DNA from: Pseudomonas sp. ATCC PTA-122608
GTDB taxonomy: Bacteria; Pseudomonadota; Gammaproteobacteria; Pseudomonadales; Pseudomonadaceae
NCBI RefSeq assembly: GCF_001952855.1
Contig: NZ_LPNO01000017.1
Location: 43,331 to 101,181 of the forward strand
Length of the DNA stretch: 57,851 nucleotides
Direction: 5' to 3'
In this document: one piece after another, positions 15,904-25,102 of the stretch
Layout: every line of letters begins with the position of its first letter
Numbering within the stretch: position 1 is the first letter of the stretch
Translations under genes and position numbers: made by a program
Notes under the pieces: generated by a model
What the model was told of the DNA's origin: nothing
Database searches by the model: none
The model's input: the letters and a program-made list of their open reading frames with translations, nothing else

Positions 15904-16529
15904 TACAGAGTCCCCATCAGGTAGACAACGGTGAAGACGCAGATCCAGACCACGTCCAGGAAGTGCCAGAACAGGCTCAGGCAGCTCAGGCGAGTCTTGT
16001 TGGTGTTGGTCAGGCCATGCTTGTTGACCTGATACATCATGGTCGCCATCCAGATCAGACCGGCAGTCACGTGCAGACCGTGGGTCCCTACCAGCGTGAA
16101 GAACGCCGACAGGAAGCCGCTACGGTGCGGGCCGTAACCTTCGGAGATCAGCAGGTGGAACTCGTTGACCTCCATGCCGATGAAGCCCAGGCCGAACAGG
16201 AAGGTCAGTGCCAACCAGCTCAGGACGCCTTTCTTGCTGCCCTTGTAGAAGGCCAGCATGGCGAAGCCGTAGGTGATCGAGCTGAACAACAGCAAGGCGG
16301 TTTCGCCGAGCACGTAGGGCAGTTCGAAGATGTCGTGGCCCGACGGGCCACCCGCTACGTTGTTTACCAGTACCGCGTACACCGCGAAGATCGACGCAAA
16401 CAAGATGCAGTCGGTCATCAGGTAGAGCCAGAAACCGAAGACGGTCATTGGCCCCGAGTCGTGGTGATGGTCATCGTGCCCATGGTCATCGACATGGGCG
16501 TGTCCAGCATTGGTCACTAAGTTCGACAT
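15903..16529 (-). CDS. cyoC: Cytochrome bo3 ubiquinol oxidase subunit III CyoC
   Basis: The 208-residue, five-helix subunit III starts with a histidine-rich tail (HAHVDDHGHDDHHHD). Core motifs FGFWLYLMTDCILFASIFAVY, GLGFIGMEVNEF and the final FWHFLDVVWICVFTVVYLMG are typical of haem-copper oxidase subunit III. It lies 3 bases after cyoB. The His-rich ends shared with CyoD might bind metal, but this is only an observation. Confidence 0.96.
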   Translation of the reverse strand: MSNLVTNAGHAHVDDHGHDDHHHDSGPMTVFGFWLYLMTDCILFASIFAVYAVLVNNVAGGPSGHDIFELPYVLGETALLLFSSITYGFAMLAFYKGSKKGVLSWLALTFLFGLGFIGMEVNEFHLLISEGYGPHRSGFLSAFFTLVGTHGLHVTAGLIWMATMMYQVNKHGLTNTNKTRLSCLSLFWHFLDVVWICVFTVVYLMGTL

Positions 16530-16532
16530 GGT

Positions 16533-18551
16533 TTAAGCCTGTTCCAACGAGGTTTCAACACGGTTGGCCGGGATCTTCTTCTCGGCAACCAGGCGAGCGT
16601 GTTGCTCGGCTTCGATGCGTTCGATCACGTCGACCGGCACCATGTAGCCTTGGTCATCACGGGCAGCGTGAACGATGAAGTAGCCGATGGTGCCCACCAG
16701 GCTGACGATGGCCAGCCACCAGATGTGCCAGATCATCGCGAAACCGAACACGGTCAACAGCGCGCCCATCACAACGCCGGTAGCGGTGTTGTTAGGCATG
16801 TGGATCGGCTCGTAATGCGTTGGCTTCTGGTACGCAGTACCGTCTTCCTTGGCTTCAGTGAACGGATCGATGCTGTCGGCCTTCGGCAGTACGGCAAAGT
16901 TGTAGAACGGCGGTGGCGACGAGGTCGACCATTCCAGGGTGTGAGCATTCCATGGGTCGCCGGATTCGCACATGTTCTGCTTGCGATCACGCACGCTGAC
17001 ATACAACTGAATCAACTGGCAGGCGATACCGACAGCGATCATCACCGCACCGAACATGGCAACGTACAGGTACGGTACCCACTCAGGGTTGGTGGTGGCG
17101 TTCAGACGACGGGTCATGCCCATGAAGCCCAGAGCATAGAGCGGCATGAATGCGACGAAGAAGCCCGAGATCCAGAACCAGAATGCAGCCTTGCCCCAGC
17201 CTTCGTGCAGCTTGAAGCCGAACGCTTTCGGGAAGTAGAAGCTGAAACCTGCGATGTAGCCGAATACTGCGCCGCCGATGATCACGTTATGGAAGTGAGC
17301 AATTACGAACAGGCTGTTGTGCAGTACGAAGTCAGCACCCGGGATGGCCAGCAGTACGCCGGTCATGCCGCCGATCGCGAAGGTCACCATGAAGCCCAGG
17401 GTCCACAGAACCTGGCTGGTGATACGCAGACGACCGTGATAGATGGTGAATAGCCAGTTAAATAGCTTCACCCCCGTCGGGATAGAAATCAGCATCGTCG
17501 CCAGTCCGAAGAACGCGTTGACGCTGGCCCCCGAACCCATGGTGAAGAAGTGGTGCAGCCAAACCATGAAGCCCAGTACCGAGATCGCGCCCGAGGCGTA
17601 GATCATCGAGTGGTGACCGAACAGGCGCTTGCCCGAGAAGGTCGAGATCACTTCAGAGAAGATACCGAACGCTGGCAGGATCAGGATGTACACCTCAGGG
17701 TGACCCCATGCCCAGAACAGGTTCACGTACATCATTGGATTGCCACCAAGTTCATTGGTGAAAATGTGGAAATCCAGGTAACGGTCAAGCGACAGCAACG
17801 CCATGGTTGCAGCCAGGATCGGGAACGATGCAACGATCAGTACGTTGGCCCAGGTGCAGGTCCAGGTGAAGATCGGCATGTCCATCAGCTTCATGCCAGG
17901 GGCGCGCATTTTCAAGACGGTGGCCAGGAAGTTGACCCCCGTCAGTGTCGTCCCGAGTCCTGATAACTGTAGCGCCCAGATGTAGTAATCCACACCCACG
18001 CCCGGACTGTAGGCCAGGCCCGACAACGGCGGATACGCAACCCAACCGGTCTTGGCGAATTCGCCGACGCCCAGGGACAGGTTGATCAGTACCACGCCGG
18101 ACACCAGCAGCCAGAAGCTCAGAGAGTTCAGGAACGGGAACGCAACGTCACGCGCACCGATCTGCAGCGGCAAGGCAAGGTTCATCAGGCCGGTGAAGAA
18201 AGGCATCGCCATGAAGATGATCATGATCACACCGTGAGCGGTGAAGATCTGGTCATAGTGTTCAGGGGGCAGGTAGCCAGGCGAACCCTCGGTGGCCATG
18301 GCCAACTGGGTACGCATCATGATGGCGTCGGCAAAACCACGCAGCAGCATGACCATGGCAACGATGACGTACATGACACCGATTTTCTTGTGGTCGACCG
18401 AAGTCAGCCACTCGGTCCACAGGTAGGTCCACTTCTTGAAGTAAGTGATACCTGCAAACAGTGCCAGACCACCCAGCGCGATCATGGCGATGGTCACCAT
18501 CACGATCGGCTCGTGGAACGGGACCGCATCCCAACTTAATTTACCAAACAT
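16533..18551 (-). CDS. cyoB: Cytochrome bo3 ubiquinol oxidase subunit I CyoB
   Basis: The 672-residue catalytic subunit has all haem-copper hallmarks: the first haem His in FTAHGVIMIIFMAMPF, the CuB His-Tyr pair in WAWGHPEVYILILPAFG, the CuB His pair in GFMVWLHHFF, and the late haem ligands in VIAHFHNVIIGG. It reduces oxygen to water with ubiquinol electrons and pumps protons. It is in operon with cyoA upstream (3 bases apart) and cyoC downstream. Confidence 0.98.
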   Translation of the reverse strand: MFGKLSWDAVPFHEPIVMVTIAMIALGGLALFAGITYFKKWTYLWTEWLTSVDHKKIGVMYVIVAMVMLLRGFADAIMMRTQLAMATEGSPGYLPPEHYDQIFTAHGVIMIIFMAMPFFTGLMNLALPLQIGARDVAFPFLNSLSFWLLVSGVVLINLSLGVGEFAKTGWVAYPPLSGLAYSPGVGVDYYIWALQLSGLGTTLTGVNFLATVLKMRAPGMKLMDMPIFTWTCTWANVLIVASFPILAATMALLSLDRYLDFHIFTNELGGNPMMYVNLFWAWGHPEVYILILPAFGIFSEVISTFSGKRLFGHHSMIYASGAISVLGFMVWLHHFFTMGSGASVNAFFGLATMLISIPTGVKLFNWLFTIYHGRLRITSQVLWTLGFMVTFAIGGMTGVLLAIPGADFVLHNSLFVIAHFHNVIIGGAVFGYIAGFSFYFPKAFGFKLHEGWGKAAFWFWISGFFVAFMPLYALGFMGMTRRLNATTNPEWVPYLYVAMFGAVMIAVGIACQLIQLYVSVRDRKQNMCESGDPWNAHTLEWSTSSPPPFYNFAVLPKADSIDPFTEAKEDGTAYQKPTHYEPIHMPNNTATGVVMGALLTVFGFAMIWHIWWLAIVSLVGTIGYFIVHAARDDQGYMVPVDVIERIEAEQHARLVAEKKIPANRVETSLEQA

Positions 18552-18554
18552 CGT

Positions 18555-19496
18555 TTACTCCTCTGCCCCAGCAGTTGAATGCGAGCCCGTGTCAGAACCT
18601 TCAACCGCGGCCACTTCTTTCTTCTCGTGCTTGACCGGCTTGCCTGGCTTCATACCTTCGTACTTGTCGACGATTTTCTGAAACAGGTCCGGCTCGTACG
18701 TGGAGTACAGGGCGACTGGGTTGTTCTGGCTTGGTTTGGCAAGGGCATCGTATTCAGCTTGATCAAGCTGTTTAGGTGCGGCCTTGACTTCGGCTACCCA
18801 GGCGTTGAAATCTTCCTGGCTCGTCGAGATCGCTTTGAATTTCATGCCGGTGAAGCCAGCACCGCTGTAGTTAGCGGAGATGCCTTCCATTTCAGCTTTC
18901 TCGTTCGCGATCAGGTGCAGGCGAGTCTGCATGCCTGCCATCGCGTAGATCTGGCCACCCAGTGCAGGGATGAAGAACGAGTTCATCACGGCGTCGGAGG
19001 TGATCCGGAAGTTAAGCGGGGTGTTCTCCGGGAACCGGATCTGGTTCACAGTGGCGATACCCAGGTCCGGGTAGATGAACAGCCACTTCCAGTCCAGCGC
19101 GACCACTTCGATGTTGATCGGCTTGACGTCGGAGTCCAGCGGACGGTAAGGGTCCAGCTCATGGGTCGACTTATAGGTGATGTAACCCAGGGCGATGATG
19201 ATGAGGATCGGCACCAGCCACACCGCGATTTCGATCTTGGTGGAGTGCGACCACTTCGGCGCGTAGGTCGCGCTGGTGTTCGACGCGCGGTATTTCCAGG
19301 CGAAAGCGAACGTCATGATGATCACGGGCACCACGACCAACAGCATCAGCAGGGTGGCGGTGATGATCAGGTTGCGTTGATCCAGACCGACCTGACCTTT
19401 AGGGTCGAGCAAGGTCCACTTGCAGCCTCCCAGCATTAACATCATGCCGAGCAGCGGCAAAAAGCCTAGTAATCGGGGGTACCTGTTTTTACTCAT
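18555..19496 (-). CDS. cyoA: Cytochrome bo3 ubiquinol oxidase subunit II CyoA
   Basis: The 313-residue lipoprotein precursor has lipobox LMLGGC, two membrane helices, and a periplasmic cupredoxin-like domain (VVALDWKWLFIYPDLGIATVNQIRFP) that lacks the CuA ligands, as expected for a quinol oxidase. It ends in a basic, Lys-rich tail. I chose ATG 19496 with GAGGT upstream; the frame is open to 19625, but family members begin MSKNRYPR-like. It is the first gene of the cyo operon. Confidence 0.95.
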   Translation of the reverse strand: MSKNRYPRLLGFLPLLGMMLMLGGCKWTLLDPKGQVGLDQRNLIITATLLMLLVVVPVIIMTFAFAWKYRASNTSATYAPKWSHSTKIEIAVWLVPILIIIALGYITYKSTHELDPYRPLDSDVKPINIEVVALDWKWLFIYPDLGIATVNQIRFPENTPLNFRITSDAVMNSFFIPALGGQIYAMAGMQTRLHLIANEKAEMEGISANYSGAGFTGMKFKAISTSQEDFNAWVAEVKAAPKQLDQAEYDALAKPSQNNPVALYSTYEPDLFQKIVDKYEGMKPGKPVKHEKKEVAAVEGSDTGSHSTAGAEE

Positions 19497-20243
19497 CTCA
19501 CGACCTCTAAAGCAGCTTGCGCAATGCAGTTGGGTTTTGATCGCCAACACTTCACCCTGCCAAGGGTTGGCATTTCTCTTCGATTGAATAAGGGCCTGCC
19601 CGTCGCACCTTGCGCGAATCGACACGTCCCGGGCTAGCGGTGAGTTCTTATTCGAATTCGTTGGTCAAAGGCCTTGTTACAGACCAATTCCATTTGGTGC
19701 GGATAGTTGAAAGGCTGCCGGCACCTGGGGTCGCATGAAACGTTACATCCGCTTCTCGACCGCCCTAGTTTGCTCAGGGGTGAGCAGCACCGGACATTCA
19801 GTGCGGGCGATTGTAGTTAGCTAGCGATGTATAAACCATGTCTTATCCAGAAATAATTTTTATCGTTTCCAGCAATAATCCTTCACCATTATTGCAAAGG
19901 TCCGCGATCGTATCGCGTTTGATTCTCGACAAAAACCACAAAAATTGCCGTGTTATTGGGCGTTCTGCCACATTCCCTACAGGCTGTAAGGGCATCGAAA
20001 ACTGATCCAAGTCCCCTAAAAACAAGGCATTCGGACATCAGGCAATGTCGCGTACCTCACGCTGCTCGCGGCGCCGGCCAAACGACGAACTGACAGCCAC
20101 AAAACGCCGCCTTGTGCAAATTTATGCCGCGTTTACTGGCGTGAGAATCGTCCTGCGACAGCTCCCGTGTGACAACATGTCGCACGCTGCGCACACCCAA
20201 ACTTGCCCCGCGTCACGGTCCCTTCACAAAATGCCTACAAACA
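19497..20243. promoter_or_regulatory. Long upstream region of cyoABCDE, no gene seen
   Basis: About 750 bases separate cyoA from the dsbB terminator. Open frames here have no homology I recognise and unlike codon use. The AT-rich part near 19830-19930 is the most likely place for promoters. I looked for an Anr/FNR box (TTGAT-N4-ATCAA) and found no good match. Confidence 0.5.
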
Positions 20244-20285
20244 AAAACGCCCCGGCCTTCTTTATTAGGAAGGCCCGGGCGTTTG
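20244..20285. terminator. Bidirectional terminator downstream of dsbB
   Basis: AAACGCCCCGGCCTTC and GAAGGCCCGGGCGTTT form a long GC stem around TTTATTAG. It lies just past the dsbB stop codon on the minus strand. Confidence 0.88.
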
Positions 20286-20297
20286 ATTGTTTACGGC

Positions 20298-20804
20298 TCA
20301 GGCTTTGTTCTGGCGATTCCGGTAAATGCCCAGTGGCACCAGGATCACCGTCAGCACAAAGGCCACCAGCGCCCACTGCGCCAGGGACAGGCCGAGGATT
20401 GGCGGGTAAGGCGTCTCGCAGAAACCGTCGACCTGGAAACCCAGGGGGAACACTGAAGCCAGCGGCAAGCCATCGACAATCGGTTGCAGCACATCGATGC
20501 CGCAGCTGACCTTCGGAAAGAACTGGATGTACACGTGATAGCCGGCGGCGGCGACACCCCCGAGGGCGCTGAGTGTCACCAGTGCTTCAAACAGCGTGAC
20601 GCTGCGGGTGGTGCGCATGGCGGCACCGATGAAGGCGAAGATCGCGATCAGCAGCAAGGCATAACGTTGCAGGATGCACAGCGGGCACGGCGCCTCGCCC
20701 AACACCACCTGCATGTACAGCGCCCCGCCGATCAGCGCCAGGCAGATAATGCCCAGCAGTACCAGAAAGCGTCGCTCCCTGCCCAAACGCAATTCGTCGA
20801 TCAT
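20298..20804 (-). CDS. dsbB: Disulfide bond formation protein DsbB
   Basis: The 168-residue, four-helix inner-membrane protein has the two periplasmic cysteine pairs of DsbB: CPLC at 40-43 and Cys101/Cys129 in the second loop (VSCGID.. ..GFCETP). It re-oxidises DsbA and passes electrons to ubiquinone. The gene is monocistronic with a strong terminator. Its position beside the cyo operon is suggestive only, since the bo oxidase drains the same quinol pool. Confidence 0.95.
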   Translation of the reverse strand: MIDELRLGRERRFLVLLGIICLALIGGALYMQVVLGEAPCPLCILQRYALLLIAIFAFIGAAMRTTRSVTLFEALVTLSALGGVAAAGYHVYIQFFPKVSCGIDVLQPIVDGLPLASVFPLGFQVDGFCETPYPPILGLSLAQWALVAFVLTVILVPLGIYRNRQNKA

Positions 20805-20928
20805 CCCCGTTTCCCTTTAGCCAATGTTGGTTGTGCCAATGGCCGCAAGTTTACACGCGGACGGTGAAAGTTGAGCAGTTGGCGTGAGGAGGTTTAAACA
20901 GGAGGCATTAACAGGAGATTAATGCCCC

Positions 20929-21030
20929 CTGTAGGAGCGAGCTTGCTCGCGAAAAACGTCAACGATAACGCGTACATTCTGGATATACGCGATGCCCTTG
21001 CGTTCTTCGCGAGCAAGCTCGCTCCTACAG
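20929..21030. repeat. REPIN, GTAGGAGC family (copy 3)
   Basis: TGTAGGAGCGAGCTTGCTCGCGAA on the left and its inverse on the right flank a spacer with GTCAACGATAACGCG and TATACGCGATG. It lies between dsbB and the end of hmp. Confidence 0.92.
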
Positions 21031-21040
21031 GGAGGGTGGG

Positions 21041-22222
21041 TTATTCCAGAGCCGACGCCGGCCCAAAGAACTCATACCGGCTCTGCTGCTCCGGCACACC
21101 CAAAGCCTTCAAGTGACGCTTGATCGCCGCCATGAAGCCTTTAGGCCCCAGGAAGTACGCATCCACATCACGCTCTTGCGGCAACCACGCCGCCAGTTGC
21201 TCCTGGCTCAGCATGCCGACCGTGTCTGCCGCTGGGCTCACGCCATCATCTTCGGCGTAGCAATAGAAGCGCTTGAGCTGCGGGTGCTGCGCGGCCAAGC
21301 CATCCACCCACTCACGGAACGCATGCACGCCGCCATTACGCGCACAGTGGATAAAGTGAATCGGACGTTCGGTGGCCAGGGCCGCTTCCAGCATCGGCAG
21401 GGTTGGCGTGATGCCTACGCCACCACTGATCAGCACCAGGGGCTTGTCGCTGGCCGCCAACGTGAACTCCCCCGATGGCGGAAACAGATCGATGGTCGCG
21501 CCGACCTGAAACTGGTCATGCAGGTAGTTCGACACCCGGCCACCGGCCTCGCGCTTGACGCTGATGCGGTACTGGCCAGAGTCGCCACGCGCCGACAGGG
21601 AATAGTTGCGGCGTACTTCCTCGCCCTCCAGCACCAGCTTCATGCCGATGTATTGCCCGGGCTCGGCGGCCAGGATCGGGCCGTTATCCACAGGCGCGAA
21701 GTAGAACGAGATGATTTCCGCGCTTTCCTCCACCCGCTTGACCAAGGTGAAAAGCCGCGCACCACGCCAGCCGCCCGGCGCCTCTTCCTTCTCTTTATAG
21801 ATAGCCGCTTCGGCACCGATCAGGATGTCGGCCAGTTGGCCATAGGCAGCGCCCCAGGCGCTCATCACTTCAGGGGTGGCGATTTCACTGCCCAGCACTT
21901 CGGAAATCGCCCGCAGCAGGCAGGCGCCCACAATCGGGTAGTGCTCCGGCAGGATCTGCAAAGCAACGTGCTTGTTGATGATCTTCGCCACCAGGTCGCC
22001 CAACTGATCCAGCTGGTCGATATGCCGGGCATACATCAGCACGCCATTGGCCAGGGCCCGAGGCTGGTCGCCACTGGCCTGGTGGGCCTGGTTGAACAGC
22101 GGGCGAACTTCCGGGTACTCGGACAGCATCATCCGGTAGAAATGGGTGATCAGGGCTTCGCCGCCACTTTCCAGCAGGGGCACGGTGGATTTGACGATGG
22201 CACGGTCTTGGGCACTAAGCAT
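21041..22222 (-). CDS. hmp: Flavohaemoprotein nitric oxide dioxygenase Hmp
   Basis: The 393-residue protein has an N-terminal globin (1-140: LSAQDRAIVKSTVPLL, proximal haem His in INKHVALQILPEHYPIVG) followed by a ferredoxin-reductase FAD domain (EPGQYIGMKL, RRNYSLSA) and NAD domain (LVLISGGVGITPTLPML). It oxidises NO to nitrate using NADPH and oxygen. It is divergent from norR across 147 bases with three NorR boxes, the usual Pseudomonas arrangement for NO-induced expression. Confidence 0.97.
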   Translation of the reverse strand: MLSAQDRAIVKSTVPLLESGGEALITHFYRMMLSEYPEVRPLFNQAHQASGDQPRALANGVLMYARHIDQLDQLGDLVAKIINKHVALQILPEHYPIVGACLLRAISEVLGSEIATPEVMSAWGAAYGQLADILIGAEAAIYKEKEEAPGGWRGARLFTLVKRVEESAEIISFYFAPVDNGPILAAEPGQYIGMKLVLEGEEVRRNYSLSARGDSGQYRISVKREAGGRVSNYLHDQFQVGATIDLFPPSGEFTLAASDKPLVLISGGVGITPTLPMLEAALATERPIHFIHCARNGGVHAFREWVDGLAAQHPQLKRFYCYAEDDGVSPAADTVGMLSQEQLAAWLPQERDVDAYFLGPKGFMAAIKRHLKALGVPEQQSRYEFFGPASALE

Positions 22223-22261
22223 GGCAGACTCCTGAGTCTTCTTACTGATTACCCTTTGTTA

Positions 22262-22278
22262 CTCAGTATTCATGCCAA
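22262..22278 (-). promoter_or_regulatory. Possible sigma-54 promoter of hmp
   Basis: On the minus strand TTGGCATGAATACTGAG has a good -24 element (TTGGCAT) and a weak -12 element. It lies about 40 bases before the hmp start and inside the region flanked by NorR boxes. NorR works only with sigma-54, so such a promoter is expected; the weak -12 match keeps confidence low. Confidence 0.35.
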
Positions 22279-22318
22279 CTAATAAAACCTTATAAATCAG
22301 TAATTTGAATTTAATGTA

Positions 22319-22374
22319 GTCAGTATGACCTCCTACACACTATAGTCACTATGACTACAAGGAGTCATTATGAC
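22319..22374. promoter_or_regulatory. Three NorR enhancer boxes GTCA-N3-TGAC
   Basis: GTCAGTATGAC (22319-22329), GTCACTATGAC (22345-22355) and GTCATTATGAC (22364-22374) are near-identical 11-base palindromes. E. coli NorR binds three such sites as a hexamer-nucleating enhancer. The third box covers the ATG of norR, and the second to third interval holds its ribosome binding site, so NorR binding should also limit its own translation or transcription. Confidence 0.88.
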
Positions 22375-23914
22375 TGCGAAGCCGCTGCTCACCACCCTGC
22401 TGCCCCTGGTCGCCGACCTGTCCCGCGAACTGCCCGAAGGCGAGCGCTATCGGCGCCTGCTCCAGGCCATGCGCGCCCTGTTGCCCTGCGACGCGGCCGC
22501 CCTGCTGCGCCTCGACGGCGAATGGCTGGTGCCGCTGGCGGTGGATGGCTTGAGCACCGACACCCTCGGCCGGCGCTTCAAGGTCAGCGAACATCCACGC
22601 TTTGGTGTGCTGCTGAGCAGCCCCGGCCCCACCCGCTTTGACAGCGACAGCGAACTGCCCGACCCCTATGACGGTTTGGTAGACGGCCTGCACGGGCACC
22701 TGGAAGTCCACGACTGCATGGGCTGCCCGCTGTTCGTCGACGACCAGCCCTGGGGCCTGCTGACCCTCGACGCCCTCGACACCGAGCGTTTCGAACGGGT
22801 GGAACTGGACGCCCTGCAAGCCTTCGCCAGCCTCGCCGCCGCAACGGTGAATGTTGCCGAACGCATCGAACGCCTGGCGCTGCGGGCCGAAGACGAACAC
22901 CAGCGGGCCGAAATCTACCGCCAGGCCAGCGGCCAGCAGCATAAGGAGATGATCGGCCAGAGCAAGACCCACAAACGCCTGGTGGAAGAAATCAACCTGG
23001 TGGGCGGCAGCGATTTGACCGTACTGATCACCGGCGAGACCGGCGTCGGCAAAGAGCTGGTCGCCCAGGCGATCCACGCCGCCTCATCCCGCGCCGAGAA
23101 ACCGCTGATCAGCCTCAACTGCGCCGCCCTGCCGGAAACCCTGGTGGAAAGCGAGCTGTTCGGGCATGTGCGCGGGGCGTTTACCGGCGCGCTGAACGAA
23201 CGCCGGGGCAAGTTCGAGCTGGCGAATGGCGGCACGCTGTTTCTCGATGAGGTGGGTGAGTTGTCCCTCACCGTGCAGGCCAAGCTGCTGCGGGTGCTGC
23301 AAAGCGGCCAGTTGCAGCGCCTCGGGTCTGACAAGGAGCATCAGGTGGATGTGCGCCTGATCGCCGCAACAAACCGCGATTTGGCCGAAGAAGTGCGCAG
23401 CGGTCGTTATCGTGCCGACTTCTATCACCGCTTGAGTGTGTACCCGCTGCAAGTCCCTGCCTTGCGCGAGCGCGGTCGCGATGTGCTGTTGCTGGCGGGA
23501 TTTTTCCTTGAACAGAACCGTTCACGCATGGGCCTGGGCAGCCTGCGCCTGACCAGCGATGCCCAGGCGGCACTGCTGGCTTATACATGGCCGGGGAATG
23601 TGCGCGAACTGGAACACTTGATCGGCCGCAGCGCCTTGAAAGCGCTGGGCAACTGCCGGGAACGGCCAAAGATTCTCAGCCTTAGCGCGGCGGACCTGGA
23701 CTTGCCGAACGCCACCGTGCCACCGCTCGAAGAGCAGCCCGACCCCGTGCCGGACGTCACCGGCGACCTGCGCCTGGCCACCGAGAACTACCAGCGCCAG
23801 GTCATCAGCGCCTGTCTGGAACGCCACCAGCACAACTGGGCCAGCGCCGCTCGCGAGCTGGGCCTGGACCGGGCCAACCTGGGACGGATGGCCAAGCGCC
23901 TGGGCCTGAAGTAG
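22370..23914 (+). CDS. norR: NO-responsive sigma-54 activator NorR
   Basis: The 514-residue protein has an N-terminal GAF domain (about 20-165, where NorR binds non-haem iron and NO), an AAA+ domain with Walker A GETGVGKE and the sigma-54 contact GAFTGA, and a C-terminal Fis-type helix-turn-helix (NWASAARELGLDRANLGRMAKRLGLK). It activates the divergent hmp when NO is present. AAGGAG lies 5 bases before the ATG and overlaps the third NorR box. Confidence 0.95.
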   Translation: MTAKPLLTTLLPLVADLSRELPEGERYRRLLQAMRALLPCDAAALLRLDGEWLVPLAVDGLSTDTLGRRFKVSEHPRFGVLLSSPGPTRFDSDSELPDPYDGLVDGLHGHLEVHDCMGCPLFVDDQPWGLLTLDALDTERFERVELDALQAFASLAAATVNVAERIERLALRAEDEHQRAEIYRQASGQQHKEMIGQSKTHKRLVEEINLVGGSDLTVLITGETGVGKELVAQAIHAASSRAEKPLISLNCAALPETLVESELFGHVRGAFTGALNERRGKFELANGGTLFLDEVGELSLTVQAKLLRVLQSGQLQRLGSDKEHQVDVRLIAATNRDLAEEVRSGRYRADFYHRLSVYPLQVPALRERGRDVLLLAGFFLEQNRSRMGLGSLRLTSDAQAALLAYTWPGNVRELEHLIGRSALKALGNCRERPKILSLSAADLDLPNATVPPLEEQPDPVPDVTGDLRLATENYQRQVISACLERHQHNWASAARELGLDRANLGRMAKRLGLK

Positions 23915-23947
23915 CGAACGGTGATTCCCAGGCAAAGGAGATCAAAT

Positions 23948-24053
23948 GTGGGAGCTGTCGAGCTTTAGCGAGGCTGCGATGGCATCACCGCAGTGCACCT
24001 GCAAAACCGCAGCGCCTGCATCGCAGCCTCGCTTGGGCTCGACAGCTCCCACA
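23948..24053. repeat. Long inverted repeat, GTGGGAGCTGTCGAGC REP family
   Basis: GTGGGAGCTGTCGAGC..AGCGAGGCTGCGATG on the left is mirrored by CATCGCAGCCTCGCTTGGGCTCGACAGCTCCCAC on the right around a spacer of about 35 bases. It is a REPIN-like element of a different group from the GTAGGAGC copies. The DMT transporter stop codon (complement 24054-24056) directly abuts it. Confidence 0.85.
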
Positions 24054-24965
24054 CTAGACCTGCTTCGCCTTGTAGATTGGATTGATTGGCGCGCCAGCCT
24101 TGGGTTTGCGAAACACCAACACATTCCCCAGCATCACCAGCACCAACCCCACCAACGCCGGCGCTGTCCACTGATAGCCCTCGGCAAACGCCGAGACGTT
24201 CAACGCCACCACCGGGAACAGCACGGTGCAATATGCCGCCCGCTCCGGCCCCATGCGGCCGACCAGGGTCAGGTAGGCGGTAAACCCAATCACCGAACCC
24301 GGGATCACCAGGTACAGCAACGAACCGACGTAGCGGCTGTTCCATTCCATGTCGAACGGAATGCCCTGCACCGCGCAGTACATCGCCAGCATCGACGCAC
24401 CATAGGCCATGCCCCAGGCATTGGTGGTCAGCGGCTTGAGCCCAGCCTTCTGTTGCAAGCTCGAGAGCATGTTGCCTGCCGAAAAACACAGGGTGCCGAG
24501 CAGCGCCAAACCCAGGCCGAGCAAGGTTTGCGGGCTGGCGGTGTGCCCCACCAGTTCCGGCCAGAACAACAGCCCCAGGCCCAGCAACCCGAGGCCGCCG
24601 CCCATCAACACATTACGTGCGACCTTCTGGCCGAAAAACACCCGGGCGTTCAGCGCGTTCCACAACGTCGCGGTGGAGAACACCACCGCCACCAGCCCGC
24701 TGGGAATCCACTGGCTGGCCGTCAGGAAGCACATGAAGTTGACGCAAAACAGGCACAGCCCCTGGGCCAGGCAGATCAAATGCCCACGGCGGTTCATCAC
24801 CTGCAGCTTGCGACTGAGCAGCAGCATCACGAACAGCACCAGCGCCGCCAGGCCAAAGCGATAGATGATGGACACCGGAATCGCTACCACGCCCAGTTGC
24901 CATTTGAGGGCAATCCAGGTGGTGCCCCAGATCAGTACGGTGAGTAAATACAGGAAAAGGTTCAT
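24054..24965 (-). CDS. EamA/DMT-family transporter
   Basis: The 303-residue protein has about ten membrane segments in two EamA repeats. The first starts FLYLLTVLIWGTTWIALKWQLG and the second includes LGTLCFSAGNMLSSLQQKAG and GSVIGFTAYLTLVGRMGPERAAY. Members export amino acids or other metabolites. I chose ATG 24965 because family proteins begin MNLFLYLL-like; the upstream frame to 25112 overlaps the AraC gene. It is divergent from an AraC regulator that probably controls it. Confidence 0.9.
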   Translation of the reverse strand: MNLFLYLLTVLIWGTTWIALKWQLGVVAIPVSIIYRFGLAALVLFVMLLLSRKLQVMNRRGHLICLAQGLCLFCVNFMCFLTASQWIPSGLVAVVFSTATLWNALNARVFFGQKVARNVLMGGGLGLLGLGLLFWPELVGHTASPQTLLGLGLALLGTLCFSAGNMLSSLQQKAGLKPLTTNAWGMAYGASMLAMYCAVQGIPFDMEWNSRYVGSLLYLVIPGSVIGFTAYLTLVGRMGPERAAYCTVLFPVVALNVSAFAEGYQWTAPALVGLVLVMLGNVLVFRKPKAGAPINPIYKAKQV

Positions 24966-25102
24966 GGCGGGCTCCGAAGGTTGAGCCACAGTTTCGCCCC
25001 GGGCGACACAAAGCCTCTTGCACATTCTTGCGCTTTTGTCGGCTGCAGGGATCACAGGAATCGCCGCTGGGCGTAGGATGCAAGCTGTCAGAGAGTACGA
25101 AT

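Noticed and set aside
19497..20243. An Anr/FNR box or small RNA gene upstream of cyoA
   Set aside because: No TTGAT-N4-ATCAA match and no clear promoter-terminator pair could be found by eye.
20045..20509. A 154-residue frame between the cyo operon and dsbB
   Set aside because: It runs over the dsbB terminator and into the dsbB antisense strand, and its Arg/Ser/Cys-rich sequence is unlike a protein.
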